From positions 127,501 through 191,500 of the forward strand of contig JAJOZX010005799.1 of NCBI GenBank assembly GCA_023014485.1: DNA of 64,000 nt. The letters run 5' to 3'. The stretch's first letter is position 1; the number at the start of each line of letters is the position of its first letter. The position numbers were made by a program, and so were the translations under genes. The DNA comes from Bathynomus jamesi (taxonomy: Eukaryota; Arthropoda; Malacostraca; Isopoda; Cirolanidae). The notes below the pieces were generated by a model. That model was given only the letters and a program-made list of their open reading frames with translations. It was not told where the DNA came from and searched no databases. Shown one piece after another: positions 46,469-58,100 of this stretch.

Positions 46469-48442
46469 TCACTGTGGCAAAAATTTTCTTTTGTAAGACT
46501 TTCTAGCGTATTTGCTTGTTGATGGCAGGTCTCTTTTCAAGCACCAGCAGTAATCAGCCATCATGTGGGAATCCCAGCGGCCTTGGTACCGTTCCTCCAT
46601 AATTTTGATATCTTGGTGGAATCTCTCCCCTTGTTCGTCACTTACATCACCTAAATTACTTGGAAATTGGTCAAGATGGCTATTCAAAAAATGCATTTTT
46701 ATGCTCATATTGCAACCTAACTCTTTGTAGTCCCTTAAAAGTTTTTTTACGATTTCTTCGTAGTTATCTGCCCTATAATTGCCTAAAAAGTTTTCTATCA
46801 AGTCCACGAATGAGAACCAGCCATTTTTTTCGCGTTCATTCATGACATTAGGAAAATTGCTGTCTTTAATCATTGTTCTTATTTGTGGACCGTCGAAAAT
46901 TCCCACCTTGATTTTTTCATAACTTAAACTTGGAAATTTTGAAGTTATGTATTTGAAACACTCGCCGTTCGTATCTAAAGCTTTTACATATTGTTTAATG
47001 AGGCCTAGTTTTATATGCAGAGGAGGAAATATGATTTTATCTCTGCTCACTAAAGGTGGATTAATTACGTTTTTTTCTCCGACAGTAAGTGATGTTCGTG
47101 CTGGCCAGATTTGTTTGAAATAATGTTCTTCCTTGGCTCTGCTGTCCCATAAGCAAAGGAAGCAGGGATATTTAGTATACCCTCCTTGTTGTCCTAGCAG
47201 AAAATTAACCATTTTTAAGTCAACACATATGATCCACTCGTGCTCCCTATATTTGATAAGATTTAAAACCTTTTCTATATGTTCATACTTTTCTTTTAAT
47301 TTTGTTGAGTGCCCAATCGGTATCGAGCCGTATAGATTGCCATTATGCAACAACACACACTTAAGACTTCTTTTCGAACTGTCTAAAAACAAGCGCCAAT
47401 CATTTGCATCGTAAGACTCAACCCCCATCTTCTTTAACAAACCAACTATGTCGCAGCAATATACTAAACTATCCTCTGTTCTAAAATATTTAACAAGTTC
47501 TTCTTCTCTTTTTCTGTAAAATGAAATGTATGTGTTTGAAGTAAGCAAGTTTTTCTCTTTAAGTCTTGAAGCTAAAATTTCCGCAGCCTTTTTTGGCAAA
47601 TTTAGATCCCTTACAAGATCATTCAACTCGGCCTGGTTAAACTTTTGCGGATCGTTTTGACTTTCAAATACGCTGGGGTCAAAATCGGTGTCTGACTCCT
47701 CAAAGTGCATAACAATATTTTCAGGAACATCTTCAACTAATTCTTGAGTTGGCAGACCCTTAAATTTTGGAATGGGGATCTCATTTGAATGTAGCACAGG
47801 TCGTATCGCGGTGTCGAAATTTGGGTACTCGATACAATGTTTATTTTTCTTAGTGAAGCCCGAAGTCTTGACAAAGTAAAGGTAGCAATCGGTCTCGTGG
47901 TTAGTAGGCTCTCGCCACACCTGATATGGAAAAAAAATTGTAAAGCGTTAACAAAAGTGACGAGACTTGTTTTTATGAATTTTATCAAAAGTTATCACCC
48001 AAACATTTAACATTTCTATGTGTTTCAACCTTATGCAATATTTGAGATTCTTATAAACATTTTCTGTAAATTTTTGTTTATGTACCTAAGTTACAATTAC
48101 ATTTAGGTAAGTTACAGTATACTAGTGATTAAATTACGTAGTTTTATGAAATCATAAACTTACCATCGGAACTCCAAAAGGTATTTTTGAATCCGAACCC
48201 TTCGTCCAATGTCGCAGTCTTTCAATGCATATAGTGCAGGCTTTATGTGGAGCCCACGATTTATCTTGGTTTCCCAGTTTTATGCCAAAATAAGCTAAGT
48301 AAGCTCTTTTTACGAAGTCAGTTATATTTGCTCGTTGATGTGGAAGTGTAAAATTTCCACATATATAACAGAAGGAATCAGGGTTGTTTTTGCATTTGAA
48401 CTTTCTAGTGCTTGATGACATATTGCTTGAATGTTCTGCCAA
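46469..48442 (-). CDS. Candidate CACTGG transposase, intact two-exon gene
   Basis: Exon 1 (48442-48164, 93 codons) begins MAEHSSNMSSSTRKFKCKN and carries FCYICG, APHKACTICIERLRHW and FGVPM, then a GTAAGT donor. Exon 2 starts at 47920 after ATATCAG, with VWREPTNHETDCYLYF in phase, and runs without a stop to 46469. The total is 576 aa. Features in order: Cys/His zinc-binding domain (residues ~17-110), FYRKREEELVKYF, DWRLFLDSSKRSLK, WIICVDLKMV (candidate first Asp), GGYTKYPCFLCLWDSRA (Cys pair), LPPLHIKLG-like FPPLHIKLGLIKQY, and SDEQGERFHQDIKIMEERYQ (candidate Glu) with ADYCWCLKR. It would act in the nucleus on CACTGG ends. The transposase role is inferred from element structure and conserved acidic residues. 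Confidence 0.8.
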
Positions 48443-48705
48443 TTTGTAAAGGTATTTAAAACCCTTAATTCATATAAATTTAAGAAAATCTGAAATATAA
48501 ACACAAAAATTAGTTTAAATAGGTACTTATTATGAAATAGGTACTTACAATCTATGAAATTAAACTAGAAACACGGATGAGTAGGTACAATATAAATTAC
48601 GTCTAATTAAATCAACTATATTAAATCACGATGACAAAATTACTCACTAAATCATATGCCAATTCAAAATTATGTTAATGCCCAAACTTAATTAACTAAC
48701 TCAAC

Positions 48706-48733
48706 TGACTGACTGACTGACTGACTGACTGAT
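48706..48733. repeat. (GACT)n microsatellite
   Basis: Six to seven CTGA units in the 5' flank of the copy-4 gene, inside the transposon. Confidence 0.8.
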
Positions 48734-49425
48734 TGAATTGACTGATTAACTCTGGAAACGAGTCGCTTTTATATATTTTAGTTGTCCCTCTAGAATACTC
48801 TACAGAGAACAGGAACGCTCGAGAAAATTTTAGAATTCTATGATATTTTTAGCTTAATTTACTAATATTAAAATGGGTTAAAAATGACAAAATTAAAAAT
48901 ATTTTTAGGGTGTTACATATAAAAATATACATAATACAACAATACCATAACAATAGGTACAAATACCTAGATAAAAACCTAGTTGCATAATGTGTAACTG
49001 CAAAAAGACTTAACGAGTATTGAGAAAAAAACCTTTTTTTGAATACGACGAAAGAGGAGGGGTGTTGAGCAAAATCAGGACCTGATAGAGCAAAACCGAG
49101 TAAAAATTCGTGCTCAGCGCACCCAAATTACCTAGAACTAACTGTCAAATCTAATTCAATAGACAAAAAGTTGAAATTTGTTCCCCAGTGTAATCAACAC
49201 TTAGTTATACAATGCTTATATTTCTAGACGCTGCATTTTAAAATTTTGAATGTTTTACAAATCCGTAATCATTATTACCTAATGTTTATTTGAATACAGG
49301 AGCACAGACAAGCCATCCTTATCTCAGGCAGTCCAGACCATGTAAATGGAAAACTTCTTTCAATAAATAGACTTCAGGATGGGACTGGCAAATCGCAAGC
49401 ACGTGCAACCATGGATGATCTAGAA

Positions 49426-49619
49426 CAGTGGTTCCCAACCGGTTTTGGCTTATGGCCCCCCTTTGGAACCTTATTTTTTCCCGTGGCCCCCATAAGCATT
49501 ATTTTCAGTAGGTAATATGCAGATTTAACTCTATTTTACAAAATAACATTTTCCTCTGGCCCCCTTCAAATGTGCCATGGCCCCCAGGGAGCCATATGGA
49601 CCCCGGTTGGGAAACACTG
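49426..49619. mobile_element. Short hAT-like MITE inside a coding exon
   Basis: The ends CAGTGGTTCCCAACCGG and CCGGTTGGGAAACACTG are flanked by TCTAGAA (49419-49425 and 49622-49628, with two extra bases). It is 194 bp. It splits exon 3 of the 45029 gene: removing it joins MDDLE to DWNIEERVV in frame. Confidence 0.8.
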
Positions 49620-51451
49620 ATTCTAGAAGACTGGAATATAGAGGAACGTGTCGTTGGACTTTGCTACGACACAACTGCTAGTAACACAGGAAGAATTCAG
49701 GGAGCAGTAGTCAGGCTTCAAAGCATGTTGGGAAGAAGGCTACTCCATCTAGAATGTCATCATGTTTTAGAATTGGTAGTAGGGTCAGTATCGGCTAAAC
49801 TATTTGGAAAAACAAGTGGTCCATCTGAACCAAGATTTCTCGAATTACAGGACAGGTAAGATATCTTGCTACATTATGTTTTAGAAAATACTGAATATGA
49901 AACAATATGAAAAAATAATAATTTAGACCACAGATAGTTTAATACAAAAAATATGTACTTATCATGCTTGAACAAAGATAATTCATACGGCAAACATGAA
50001 GCATTATATTTTGTGTGCAGATGGCTAGATATAGATCTAGCAACCTTCAAGATACTTCCTATCAACGACGCGTGGTTAAAACAGATGCGGAATCAGGTGA
50101 TCTGCAATCTTCAAACGTTGGTCCAGAAGAAAGAGTGCAGTCACTTTATCCGTGACGACTATCGCGAGGTGGCAGAGCTAACACTCATTGTGCTCGGAGC
50201 TCGTGATTCTCACGAAGTGAAGTTCCGTCGTCCAGGTGCATAGCATCACGCTCGTTGGATGGCCAAGGTTTGTAAAAACATGTAGAAGAGTATAAATAAT
50301 AAATAAATTCTCTGACAAATATTACAACGTATTAGAAAAATTATAGACAAATATAGTATATAGATATTTTAAATCATTGAATTTGCCCATTATTAAAACA
50401 TTGGCATAGAATCTAATAAAAAAAATGGATGAATTTATCCATTTTAAGTAATTTACAACACAAAGATGTACCTGTTTCGGGAACAGCTGGGTTACGATGA
50501 ACATACCTTACTGACGTTGCAAAGAATGGTACAGTTTACCGCCGTACTATACGTCCAAACCTGGCTCTCAGATTGCTGCTGATGCTCCTGTCAACGACCT
50601 CTGACTCTACCGAGATTGATCCGTTAGAAGATGGTGGACAAGTAGCTGAGAGTGCTCTAAGTGTTCTCCTTCGGCACACTTCTTACATGAGGCCAGAAAA
50701 GGTAGTGTTTGATCTTTGCAGCGATTGTGTGAAAGTAACAGAAACAAGATATGGCACAAAAGCTGGCCTCACTACCAGTGTCGGAAGAAAATGAAGAAAG
50801 CCTAGTCCTCCTAGACAATGACACACAGCTGATCGACCGCGTGGATGAGCAAACCGGTAGAGGAATAGATTGATGATCAGGACTTCGATACTCTTTATAA
50901 CTTTGTCAAATGTCTTAAAGTCACCAATGATGTGGCCGAGCGAGGCATTACCATGATCCAGGACTTCGCAAAAACGATAACCAAAAACGAAGAACAATTG
51001 CAATGGCTTCTATAAGCAGTTGAAAAGCATCGAAACACCATACTCAACTTCAATAAATCCACATTGAACATTCTACGTTAGACACACCATGCAGAACTAA
51101 AGAAACAGACCATAATTAGTACCAAAATGTGATTCAAATAAATGTCTGGTAACACTGATTCATTTATCTTTTGTACAAAAATATCAGCAAATGTTCTTAA
51201 TTGCATTTTTTATATCAAGAATACATAAAATCAAGTAAGCTTCAATAGAAATATAATAATTAGGTTCATAATTAAGGAAAAATTTAACTTCCTTAAATGC
51301 AAGAAATTCAACCTCAATGAGGAACACTTAAACAAAATTTGATTTTGACAAAAATAGTATCAATGGACTTCTATTGACTTGTTATAAGTATAATGGGAAA
51401 AAATACATCACCTATAAATTTCAAACTTTTGTTTCTTTTTTAACCATCCTA

Positions 51452-51701
51452 TACATAATGTTCACGGTAGGTGTTATTAAACGAGTATGAGGGGTTTTTT
51501 TTTTTGCCAAATTGCTCTGACACTGGGAGAGCTGTACAACTTTAATAATATTCAGTCTGTTTATGTGAGCCAACTAAAAATCGAAGCGAGTTATCTGTCA
51601 GGTTTTACGCCGTCGTCATCGTAATCGTAAACTTATCGTAGGTAAATTGTACTAAATTTTTCATTTGCCTTCATAAGTTTTGTATTTTCTGAAAAATTAT
51701 A
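51452..51701. other. Spacer between the GGGTG element and the next MITE
   Basis: No feature is recognised beyond a 13-base T run at 51496. Confidence 0.5.
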
Positions 51702-51957
51702 TTAGCGATTCTCAACCTTTTTCTGGCTCAAGGCACCTGAAATGCCATCTGTTCTTCTTTCGCAGCAACCCGGAGGATTTTCGTCTCCCACTCAGCTCCC
51801 AACACTGAGTAACTTCAAATTTGAAAGCGAGTCTATACAATTTCCGCATTGATGTAATAAATAGCGAATGTTTTGTTTCACTTAAAATTTCCATATTTTC
51901 AGTTACTTATTTTTGTAATTTTCATGAAATTTCGCGGCACCCGTTTGGGAAACACTG
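51702..51957. mobile_element. hAT-like MITE, second type
   Basis: The ends TAGCGATTCTCAACC and (inverted) CAGTGTTTCCCAAACGGG are flanked by AATTATAT and GATTATAC (six of eight match). GGCTCAAGGCACC and CGCGGCACCC appear near the ends. Non-coding. Confidence 0.6.
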
Positions 51958-52019
51958 GATTATACGATGCACACATAACTACTGTGCAAATCTGTTTGAA
52001 AATTGAAGATGATATACTA

Positions 52020-53403
52020 GGAGCACTCAATATATTTTGCCCCACCCTTTTTTCTTAGCTAAATAATAGGCCATGGGGCTGAAATTTCTTTTGGGCCGTA
52101 AGTTTGGACTTTCTGCGCTTCACATAACCGGATTTTTCCAGTTTGAACCTCCCCTCCTTCTAAAAAACCACTTTTAAACGCCCTTGTATAAAACCGATAG
52201 TGAACGCAGTTTTCGAAAATAGCGTCTGACAGTGATGTGCGTCGTAAACAGAGAGCTGTTATCGAGTTCTTAACCGCAGAGAAAGAAACAGTTGGAAATA
52301 TTCACAAACGTCTACAAAACGTTCACGGAGACGCTGTTGTTGATCGAAGCACAGTTGGACGCTGGTCTAAATGTGCGAGATCATTGGAGAGAGGAAGAGG
52401 CAGCCTCGATGATGAGCCACGCAGCGGTCGCCCGGCATCAGCTGTAACATCTCACACTGTGCAACGTGCTAACAGCATCATTCGATCAAATCGGCGAGTC
52501 ACATACAAGGAGCTATCACTGGAGCTAGGAATTAGTGAAGGAAGTGTGAATACGATAATTCAGCAACTGAGATACTCAAAAGTGTGTTCAGTTTGTTCCT
52601 CGCGAACTGACTGAAGATCACAAAACCCAAAGAAAAGAAATTGCTTCTGAGTCGTTGGTTCGATACGAGACAGAAGGGGATGACTTCCTTTCACCAATTG
52701 TGACTAAGGATGAGACTTCGGTACACCACTTTCAACCTGAAACAAAACGCCAATCCATGGAGTGGCATCACGCAGACTCCCCACGCAAGAAAAAGTTCAA
52801 AATGGCTCCCTCTGCAGGAAAGGTTACGGCCACCATCTTCTGGGACATGAAAGGGGTGATTCTGGTGGACATTATGAAGAAAGGACAAACAATCAACTCA
52901 GAGGCATATATTTCTACCCTACAGAGACTCCAGAGACCGTATAAAGCGAGTTCGACCGGAGAAAAGACTGGAAGACGTTCTTCTTTTGCACAATAACGCA
53001 AGACCACACAACAGTTTGCAAACAAGAGAGACCATCACAAAAATGCGCTTCACCGTGTTACCCCACCCTCCATACAGCCCGGATCTGGCAATTTCACACT
53101 TCCACTTGTTTGGGCCAATGGGCCAATGAAGGATGCTATTCGTGGAAGAAAGTTTCAGAGTGACGATGAAGTTGTTGAGGAGGTTAAGAGGTGGCTGCAA
53201 AGGAACCCAGCGACTTTTACCAGCAAGGAATAAAGGCCCTTGTTTCGAGGTGGAGGAAAGCCGTAGAAAAGGATGGAGACTATGTGGGAAAATAAAAACT
53301 TGTAAAGAAAGGTATGTAACTACTTGTGTACAAAATTTCTGGAACTTACAAAGAAACTTGGAAAGAAAAAAAAAGTGGGGCAAAATATATTGAGTGGCCC
53401 TCG
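52020..53403 (+). mobile_element. Mariner element, complete but decayed
   Basis: Inverted ends share CACTCAATATATTTTGCCCCAC (left 52026-, right inverted ending 53397) and are flanked by TA (52018-52019, 53404-53405). It is 1384 bp, the normal mariner length. Confidence 0.85.
52237..53262 (+). pseudogene. Mariner transposase, frameshifted
   Basis: SETMAR/mariner-type transposase. The HTH region (52237-52614) reads KQRAVIEFLTAEKETVGNIH, VVDRSTVGRWSK, DDEPRSGRPASAV and RVTYKELSLELGISEGSVN. The catalytic part has VTKDETSVHHFQPETK (first Asp), VTATIFWDMKGVILVDIM, LHNNARPH (second catalytic position, usually LHDNARPH, so Asp is replaced by Asn) and PPYSPDLAISHFHLFGPM (third Asp). Frameshifts near 52610, 52990 and 53125 break the frame. 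The catalytic substitution means even a repaired frame would be inactive as it stands. Confidence 0.85.
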
Positions 53404-54349
53404 TATTTTGTGAAATTTAGTTTTTATTAACTAATATTTGGGGACCATAGTCAAATCACGTCCACGAAGCTTTAGTTCTGCCCACATTATATGGCGTTGA
53501 GCTTTTAGTACATGGTGTAGACACTAATACGGGATGCTGAGAAAACGGACTTAATATTCGCCGAAGGGCGTCTGAATTCCAGGACGTACGCATCCATCCT
53601 TGAGAAACATCTTCCATTGTTCCATCAAGGAAAACTTCAATTCAACAAGTAGTGTATTGCAAGAAGACTGCAGCCTGCCACACTTCACAATATACAGTAC
53701 TTCTCAGAGGAAGAAACAAAAAAGGTTACAAGATCTTCGTTCGGCTCCGAGAAGTCTGGATATCAATCTTATTGATCATGTCTTAGGCTCTAAGACATAC
53801 TTAATAGGATTGATATCTGGGCTGATATCTGATAACTACTCTAAGATATCGAGCATCTTTATTGCCATTTGTAGAAAACAAAGCCTCTTCTGTATCAAAT
53901 CTAAAGAAACTGTTGACTAGAAGTTGGCAGCAATTGAACCAAAGTGTCATCCAGCCTCGCAGTGTCTGAGTAGTTCCGCTGAAGAAAGTTGAGTTGAAAT
54001 GTCCGGGTTCGCGCTTCGCTTTCTCCTCCCTTTAATTAAGAGGCGCCTTAGGGGTAGGTAATGGGGAGAGCCGAACAATGTGTCCCGCCTACGGTGGACC
54101 TGGATTCCGCTGGTACTGGTATTGATGGATACCGTAATGAAATTGACTGGATTTTTTGGATCTGATATATTTGCATGTCGGTTATAAATAGATATAGAGT
54201 GTAACATATTTGTGGATAGTAGTCTATTATGACTTGATCCTCTGGATCCAGAGATTCTATCTTTAGTTTTAAATTGATAATTAATTAGTTTTAAATTGAT
54301 AATAATTTAGTTTTGTAAAAATTGGTTGTTGCCAATGTACAGGCAGTTT
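53404..54349. other. Spacer with a possible Tc1-like remnant
   Basis: At 53555-53840 shifting frames show YASILEKHLPLFHQGKLQF and PRSLDINLIDHVL, faintly like the Tc1 catalytic region (SPDLNPIEN). Evidence is weak. The remainder is unrecognised. Confidence 0.3.
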
Positions 54350-54505
54350 TTACGTAGTGGAGCCATCTCGATGGGCCGAAGTGGCCCCTAGTGTGCTCAT
54401 TATAAAAATTTCATATGTTCTTATGTTCTTTGTGGTTCGGAACCCACGTAAAATTGTAGGTCCCCTCCGCCACCACGGAGGACATGTACAATATACAATT
54501 ACGAA
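54350..54505 (+). repeat. CR1-like LINE tail joined to a SINE body fragment
   Basis: GATGGGCCGAAGTGGCCCC followed by TTCATATGTTCTTATGTTC (54370-54430) is the style of a CR1 3' terminus with a short repeated tail. It runs into GTGGTTCGGAACCCACGTAAA and GTAGGTCCCCTCC, the SINE body seen at 712 and 5895. Confidence 0.5.
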
Positions 54506-55150
54506 CACAGTTAGGTAGACCAGCCATGAGTGGATCCTAGGGTCTTTGTTGGTCTGAAACATTATAACATTATGACAAATAGTGCCAATACACAGTAACT
54601 TCTACCTTAGCGTTATCCAGAATCTCATCGCTTTCATAGAGCACATAGAAAAACTACAACCATGTACAACCATGTACTATCGATTGCACATGTTTATTTA
54701 TGTATCATATCTTCTTCCGGAAAAAAGTTGACGAAAAAATAAAATTTTCAAAAATATATACCGGTATATATTTTTTTTTATGCAGGAAGGAGGGGCCAAG
54801 GGCAAATGCCCGAAAAAGCACCACTCCCATAGAAGAAGAAGAGAGCCATAATCAAGGTCCGGGATTTCAGAGATGCCTAGACACTCTGCGTTTGAAAATG
54901 GGAGGTCATAGACAGGAGCAAAGATGGACTGAGGAAGATTGTTCCAGAGTTGACCGGTTGAATAGACGAAAGACTGAAAATACCGATTAACGCTTACCTT
55001 AGGTAGTTGGACAGAAAAGGAATGAGAAAGTGTAGAAAGTCTGGTACTGCGTGCTCTCCTTAAAGGAGGAGGCATGCAATTAAAGAGTTCAGAAGAGCAA
55101 TGTTCGTTATGATAGCGATAGTAAAGGGAGAGTGAAGCAACAATGCGGCG

Positions 55151-58100
55151 AAGAGAGAGTTACAAGGAAAAGAAGTACCTCAAAAGGCCTTGCGGCCCAT
55201 ACCGAGGAGGTACCAATGACAACGGGTGCCAGGGAAAATTTTGTAAAAGTTTATTTTTCTTTCAACTATCCTAGCAGTAGTAGAAAACTGGATAGAAAAG
55301 TAGAAGGCTCTCTCCCCACCCTCCGCTCCCTCCCTGCCAGAGGCAGGTACGGAAAAAGGTTGAAGAAAATACCTTGACCCTGGAAAAGTAGCCAAGGAAA
55401 TTTTACAGGAAAGTGGAGAATATATAAATAGCTCTATATTTAGTTTGCTCACAGAGACACCGTGCAAGCGATCTCCTGCAGAGTTTTCTTATGTTTTAGT
55501 CTCAAACTATGAGAGTATTCAGTACTTTGTCTGGCCTATTTTTAAACACATTTGCACTTTGACTGGAAACAACCTCTGAGGGAAGTTGGTTCCAGATATT
55601 AACTATTTTATAGGAAAAGAAATTTCCGCAGACTGAGGTCCTAAATGTCTTTACACACTCAAATAGTGTGCAAGATTTCGTCTACCCTTTTCTTGAACTG
55701 ATCCACAGAGGAACTGTTCACAACTTCCGAAGGTAACCTGTTCCATGTGTCACAGATCTTATACGTAAAGTAATTCCCACACACACTAGTCCTAAACCGT
55801 TTCAAATCCAACTTCTAACCATTGTTGCGAGTTGGGTTATCATTTAAACTAAACATACTTCTAAAATCGACATCGTTGAACCCGCGTAAGAGCTTGAAAA
55901 CCTCGATCAGTTGACCGCGCAGCCTCCGAGTTTCAAGCGAAAACAAGCTCAGGGCGCGTAACCGTCGATTGTAGCCCATATGCCTAACGGAAGGGATTAA
56001 CTTTGTGGCCCTCGCCTGCACTCGCTCCAGCCTCTCAATCTTTCCTGAGGTGGGCGACCAGAACTGCACAGCATACTCCAGGTGCGGCCGAACAAGGGAA
56101 TTGTACAGTGAGAGCACAATCTCCTTGTTCCGAAACTGAAATTGCCTCCTGATATAACCCAATAGTTTCTGGGCTTTCTTTTCCACCTCTACACACTGTT
56201 TCGTAAACTTAAGATCGTTGCTAATTAGCACACCCAAGTCCTTTTCTAAATCAGTCACCTCGATATTACTACCCAACATCGAGTAGTCCGACTTGGGATT
56301 GGCGTAGCCAATGTGCATCACTTTGCATTTACCCAAGTTAAACGGCATTTGCCATTTTTCGGACCACTCTCCTATCCTACCTAGGTCCGCACGCAGTTCA
56401 TCGATCGCTTCGGGCGTCCCAACATTGGCCCCAAGCTTGGTGTCATCAGCGAATTTGGCGATCCGACTGACGATGCCACCGTCGATATCATTTATGTAAA
56501 TGATAAACAACAGTGGCCCCAAAACGGAACCCTGAGGAACCCCACTAGTGACCGAGGCCCAACCCGAACTAGCCCCTTTAATTACCACCCTTTGCCGCCT
56601 ATTCCTCAGCCAGTTTTCAATCCACCTACCTATTTCCCCACCGATACCCAGCGCGCGCACTTTCGCCATTAGCCGGCGGTGAGGTACCTTATCAAAGGCT
56701 TTCTGAAAGTCGAGATAAAGTATATCAATCGCCCTACTCTTATCGTACTCACTCAACGTGACGTGGAAAACTCGAGCAAGTTGGTGAGACACGACCTATG
56801 CCGTCTAAACCCATGTTGGGAGTCCCCAAGCAGCTTGTAGGAATCCAAATGGTCAACGATCCTATCAGCTATTATCCCTTCTAATAATTTACCTACAACT
56901 GAAGTGAGACTAATGGGACGATAGTTCCCTGGACTTTCGTGATCCCCTTTCTTAAAGATAGGGGTCACGTTGGCTTCCCTCCAGTCACCAGGCACCTGAC
57001 CCATCTCCAACGATTTGTTGAAGACTGTAGCCAGGTGGGGAGCCACCTGGTCGCGCACTTCTCGCAACACTCTGGGGAGAAACTGGTCTGGTCCAGGAGC
57101 CTTAAACGCGCTCAGTTTGTCTATTCTATCGGCAACGACTGTCGCGGTACATCTAACACTATCCAGGCCAGCACCTTCGTGCCTCACGCCTGGCTTGGGG
57201 ATGACGCGGGTATCCTCCCTGGTGAACACTCCCGCAAAGTACTCATTAAGCACATTAGCGATGTCCGCGTCGGAGGTCCGCAGAACGCCGCTTCCGTCCT
57301 TTAACGGACCTATCATGCTTCTAATTGGCTTTCTACTATTAACATAACTGAAGAATTCCTTAGGGTTCCCCTTGCAGAGGCTTGCCACCCGTAGTTCTTC
57401 GTTACGTTTCGCTAGCCTAACCTTCGCCTTCACTTCCCTACACAGTCGGACATACGCTTCAGTGTTCTCGTGGGAACGATTGGCCTTCGCCCTCCTATAC
57501 GCTACTTTCCTATTTCGGATAGCCGAAGCGATGTCACAATTGAACCACTTAGGCTGCGTTGAAGCAGGGTGACCGGTTTTGAGGGTATGGCAGCAGACTG
57601 CAGCACCATAAACTCGTCCCGGAATGCACTCCACACTCCCTCAACATCGCCGCCAACCTCTAACCCCATCTCTCCTACGCTATCCCTGAGGCTAACAAAG
57701 TTCGCCCGCCGGAGATCGAGCTTACTGCCTCTCGAGTTACTACGCTTCACCGAGGGACGCACACACGGAACCTAATAAGACCGTGATCACTCCCGCCCAA
57801 TGATTCGTCAACGGTGAGGCCAGTGACGAGGTTGTCTTCGGTCGTGAATACTAAGTCTAGAACGCTTTCGCAACGTGTAGGCTCGTTGACCCACTGAGTG
57901 AGGAAGTTCTCATCAGCAAAGTCAACTAGCCTCCTCCCTTCAGCATCGGCAGTCCTGTTTTCCCACTTTATGCCGCGACAGTTGAAGTCTCCTAAAACTA
58001 CACACACCCTATCCCCTAGCAGGCTACTGAGTTCGGTGTACAGGGCTGTATCCTCCTCGAGGAGGATGCGGAGGTCTGTACACCAAGATTAACCTATAGT

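Larger units (their letters stand above)
46186..49190 (-). mobile_element. CACTGG transposon copy 4, apparently intact
   Basis: The ends CACTGGGCAACACG and CACTGGGGAACAAA (inverted) are flanked by TAA (46183-46185, 49191-49193). It is 3005 bp long. Subterminal inverted blocks match over ~100 bp: TTCTAGGTAATNTGGGTGCG, then ACTCGGTTTTGCTCTATCAGG. It sits in an intron of the GGGTG-family gene, so it inserted later. Confidence 0.85.
45029..51080 (+). pseudogene. GGGTG-family gene: candidate RNase H-like transposase, interrupted
   Basis: Exon 1 (45029 to ~45855, donor GGTTTG) has VLSYFFYVNEK, VLTFWAMARIKTMWPYDCIK, LEALWSEWNAL and a Lys/Arg-rich end. Exon 2 (~45984-46168) ends VVHWDGKMMK. Exon 3 resumes at ~49302 with INRLQDGTGKSQA, is split by a hAT MITE, then reads VVGLCYDTTASNTGRIQGAV and LECHHVLELVV. 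Exon 4 (from 50021) has WLDIDLATF and LIVLGARDSHEVKF, then a TAG before HHARWMAK. A tail near 50.9 kb reads NDVAERGITMIQDFAKTITK. The HWDGK, DTT-S-N-T-G and C-x-H-x-x-x-E motifs resemble hAT-type DDE folds. Stops and insertions make it dead. The family is widespread in arthropods to my memory, but I cannot name it. Confidence 0.65.
43491..51451 (+). mobile_element. GGGTG-family DNA transposon, 8 kb with nested insertions
   Basis: Long imperfect inverted repeats: 43491-43720 (GGGTGGTTCAAAAAAGAC, CTTTGAAATTTATAGGTGAT, CATTTTTGTCAAAATCAAA, GAGGTTGAATTTCT) match 51225-51451 in reverse complement. The outermost bases read TCTCGGGTGG and TATAGGATGG, compatible with TA target sites and a C/TAGGGTGG terminus. 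Inside are a hAT-like element (43988-44852), CACTGG copy 4 (46186-49190) and a MITE (49426-49619). Without these it is ~3.9 kb. Confidence 0.75.
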
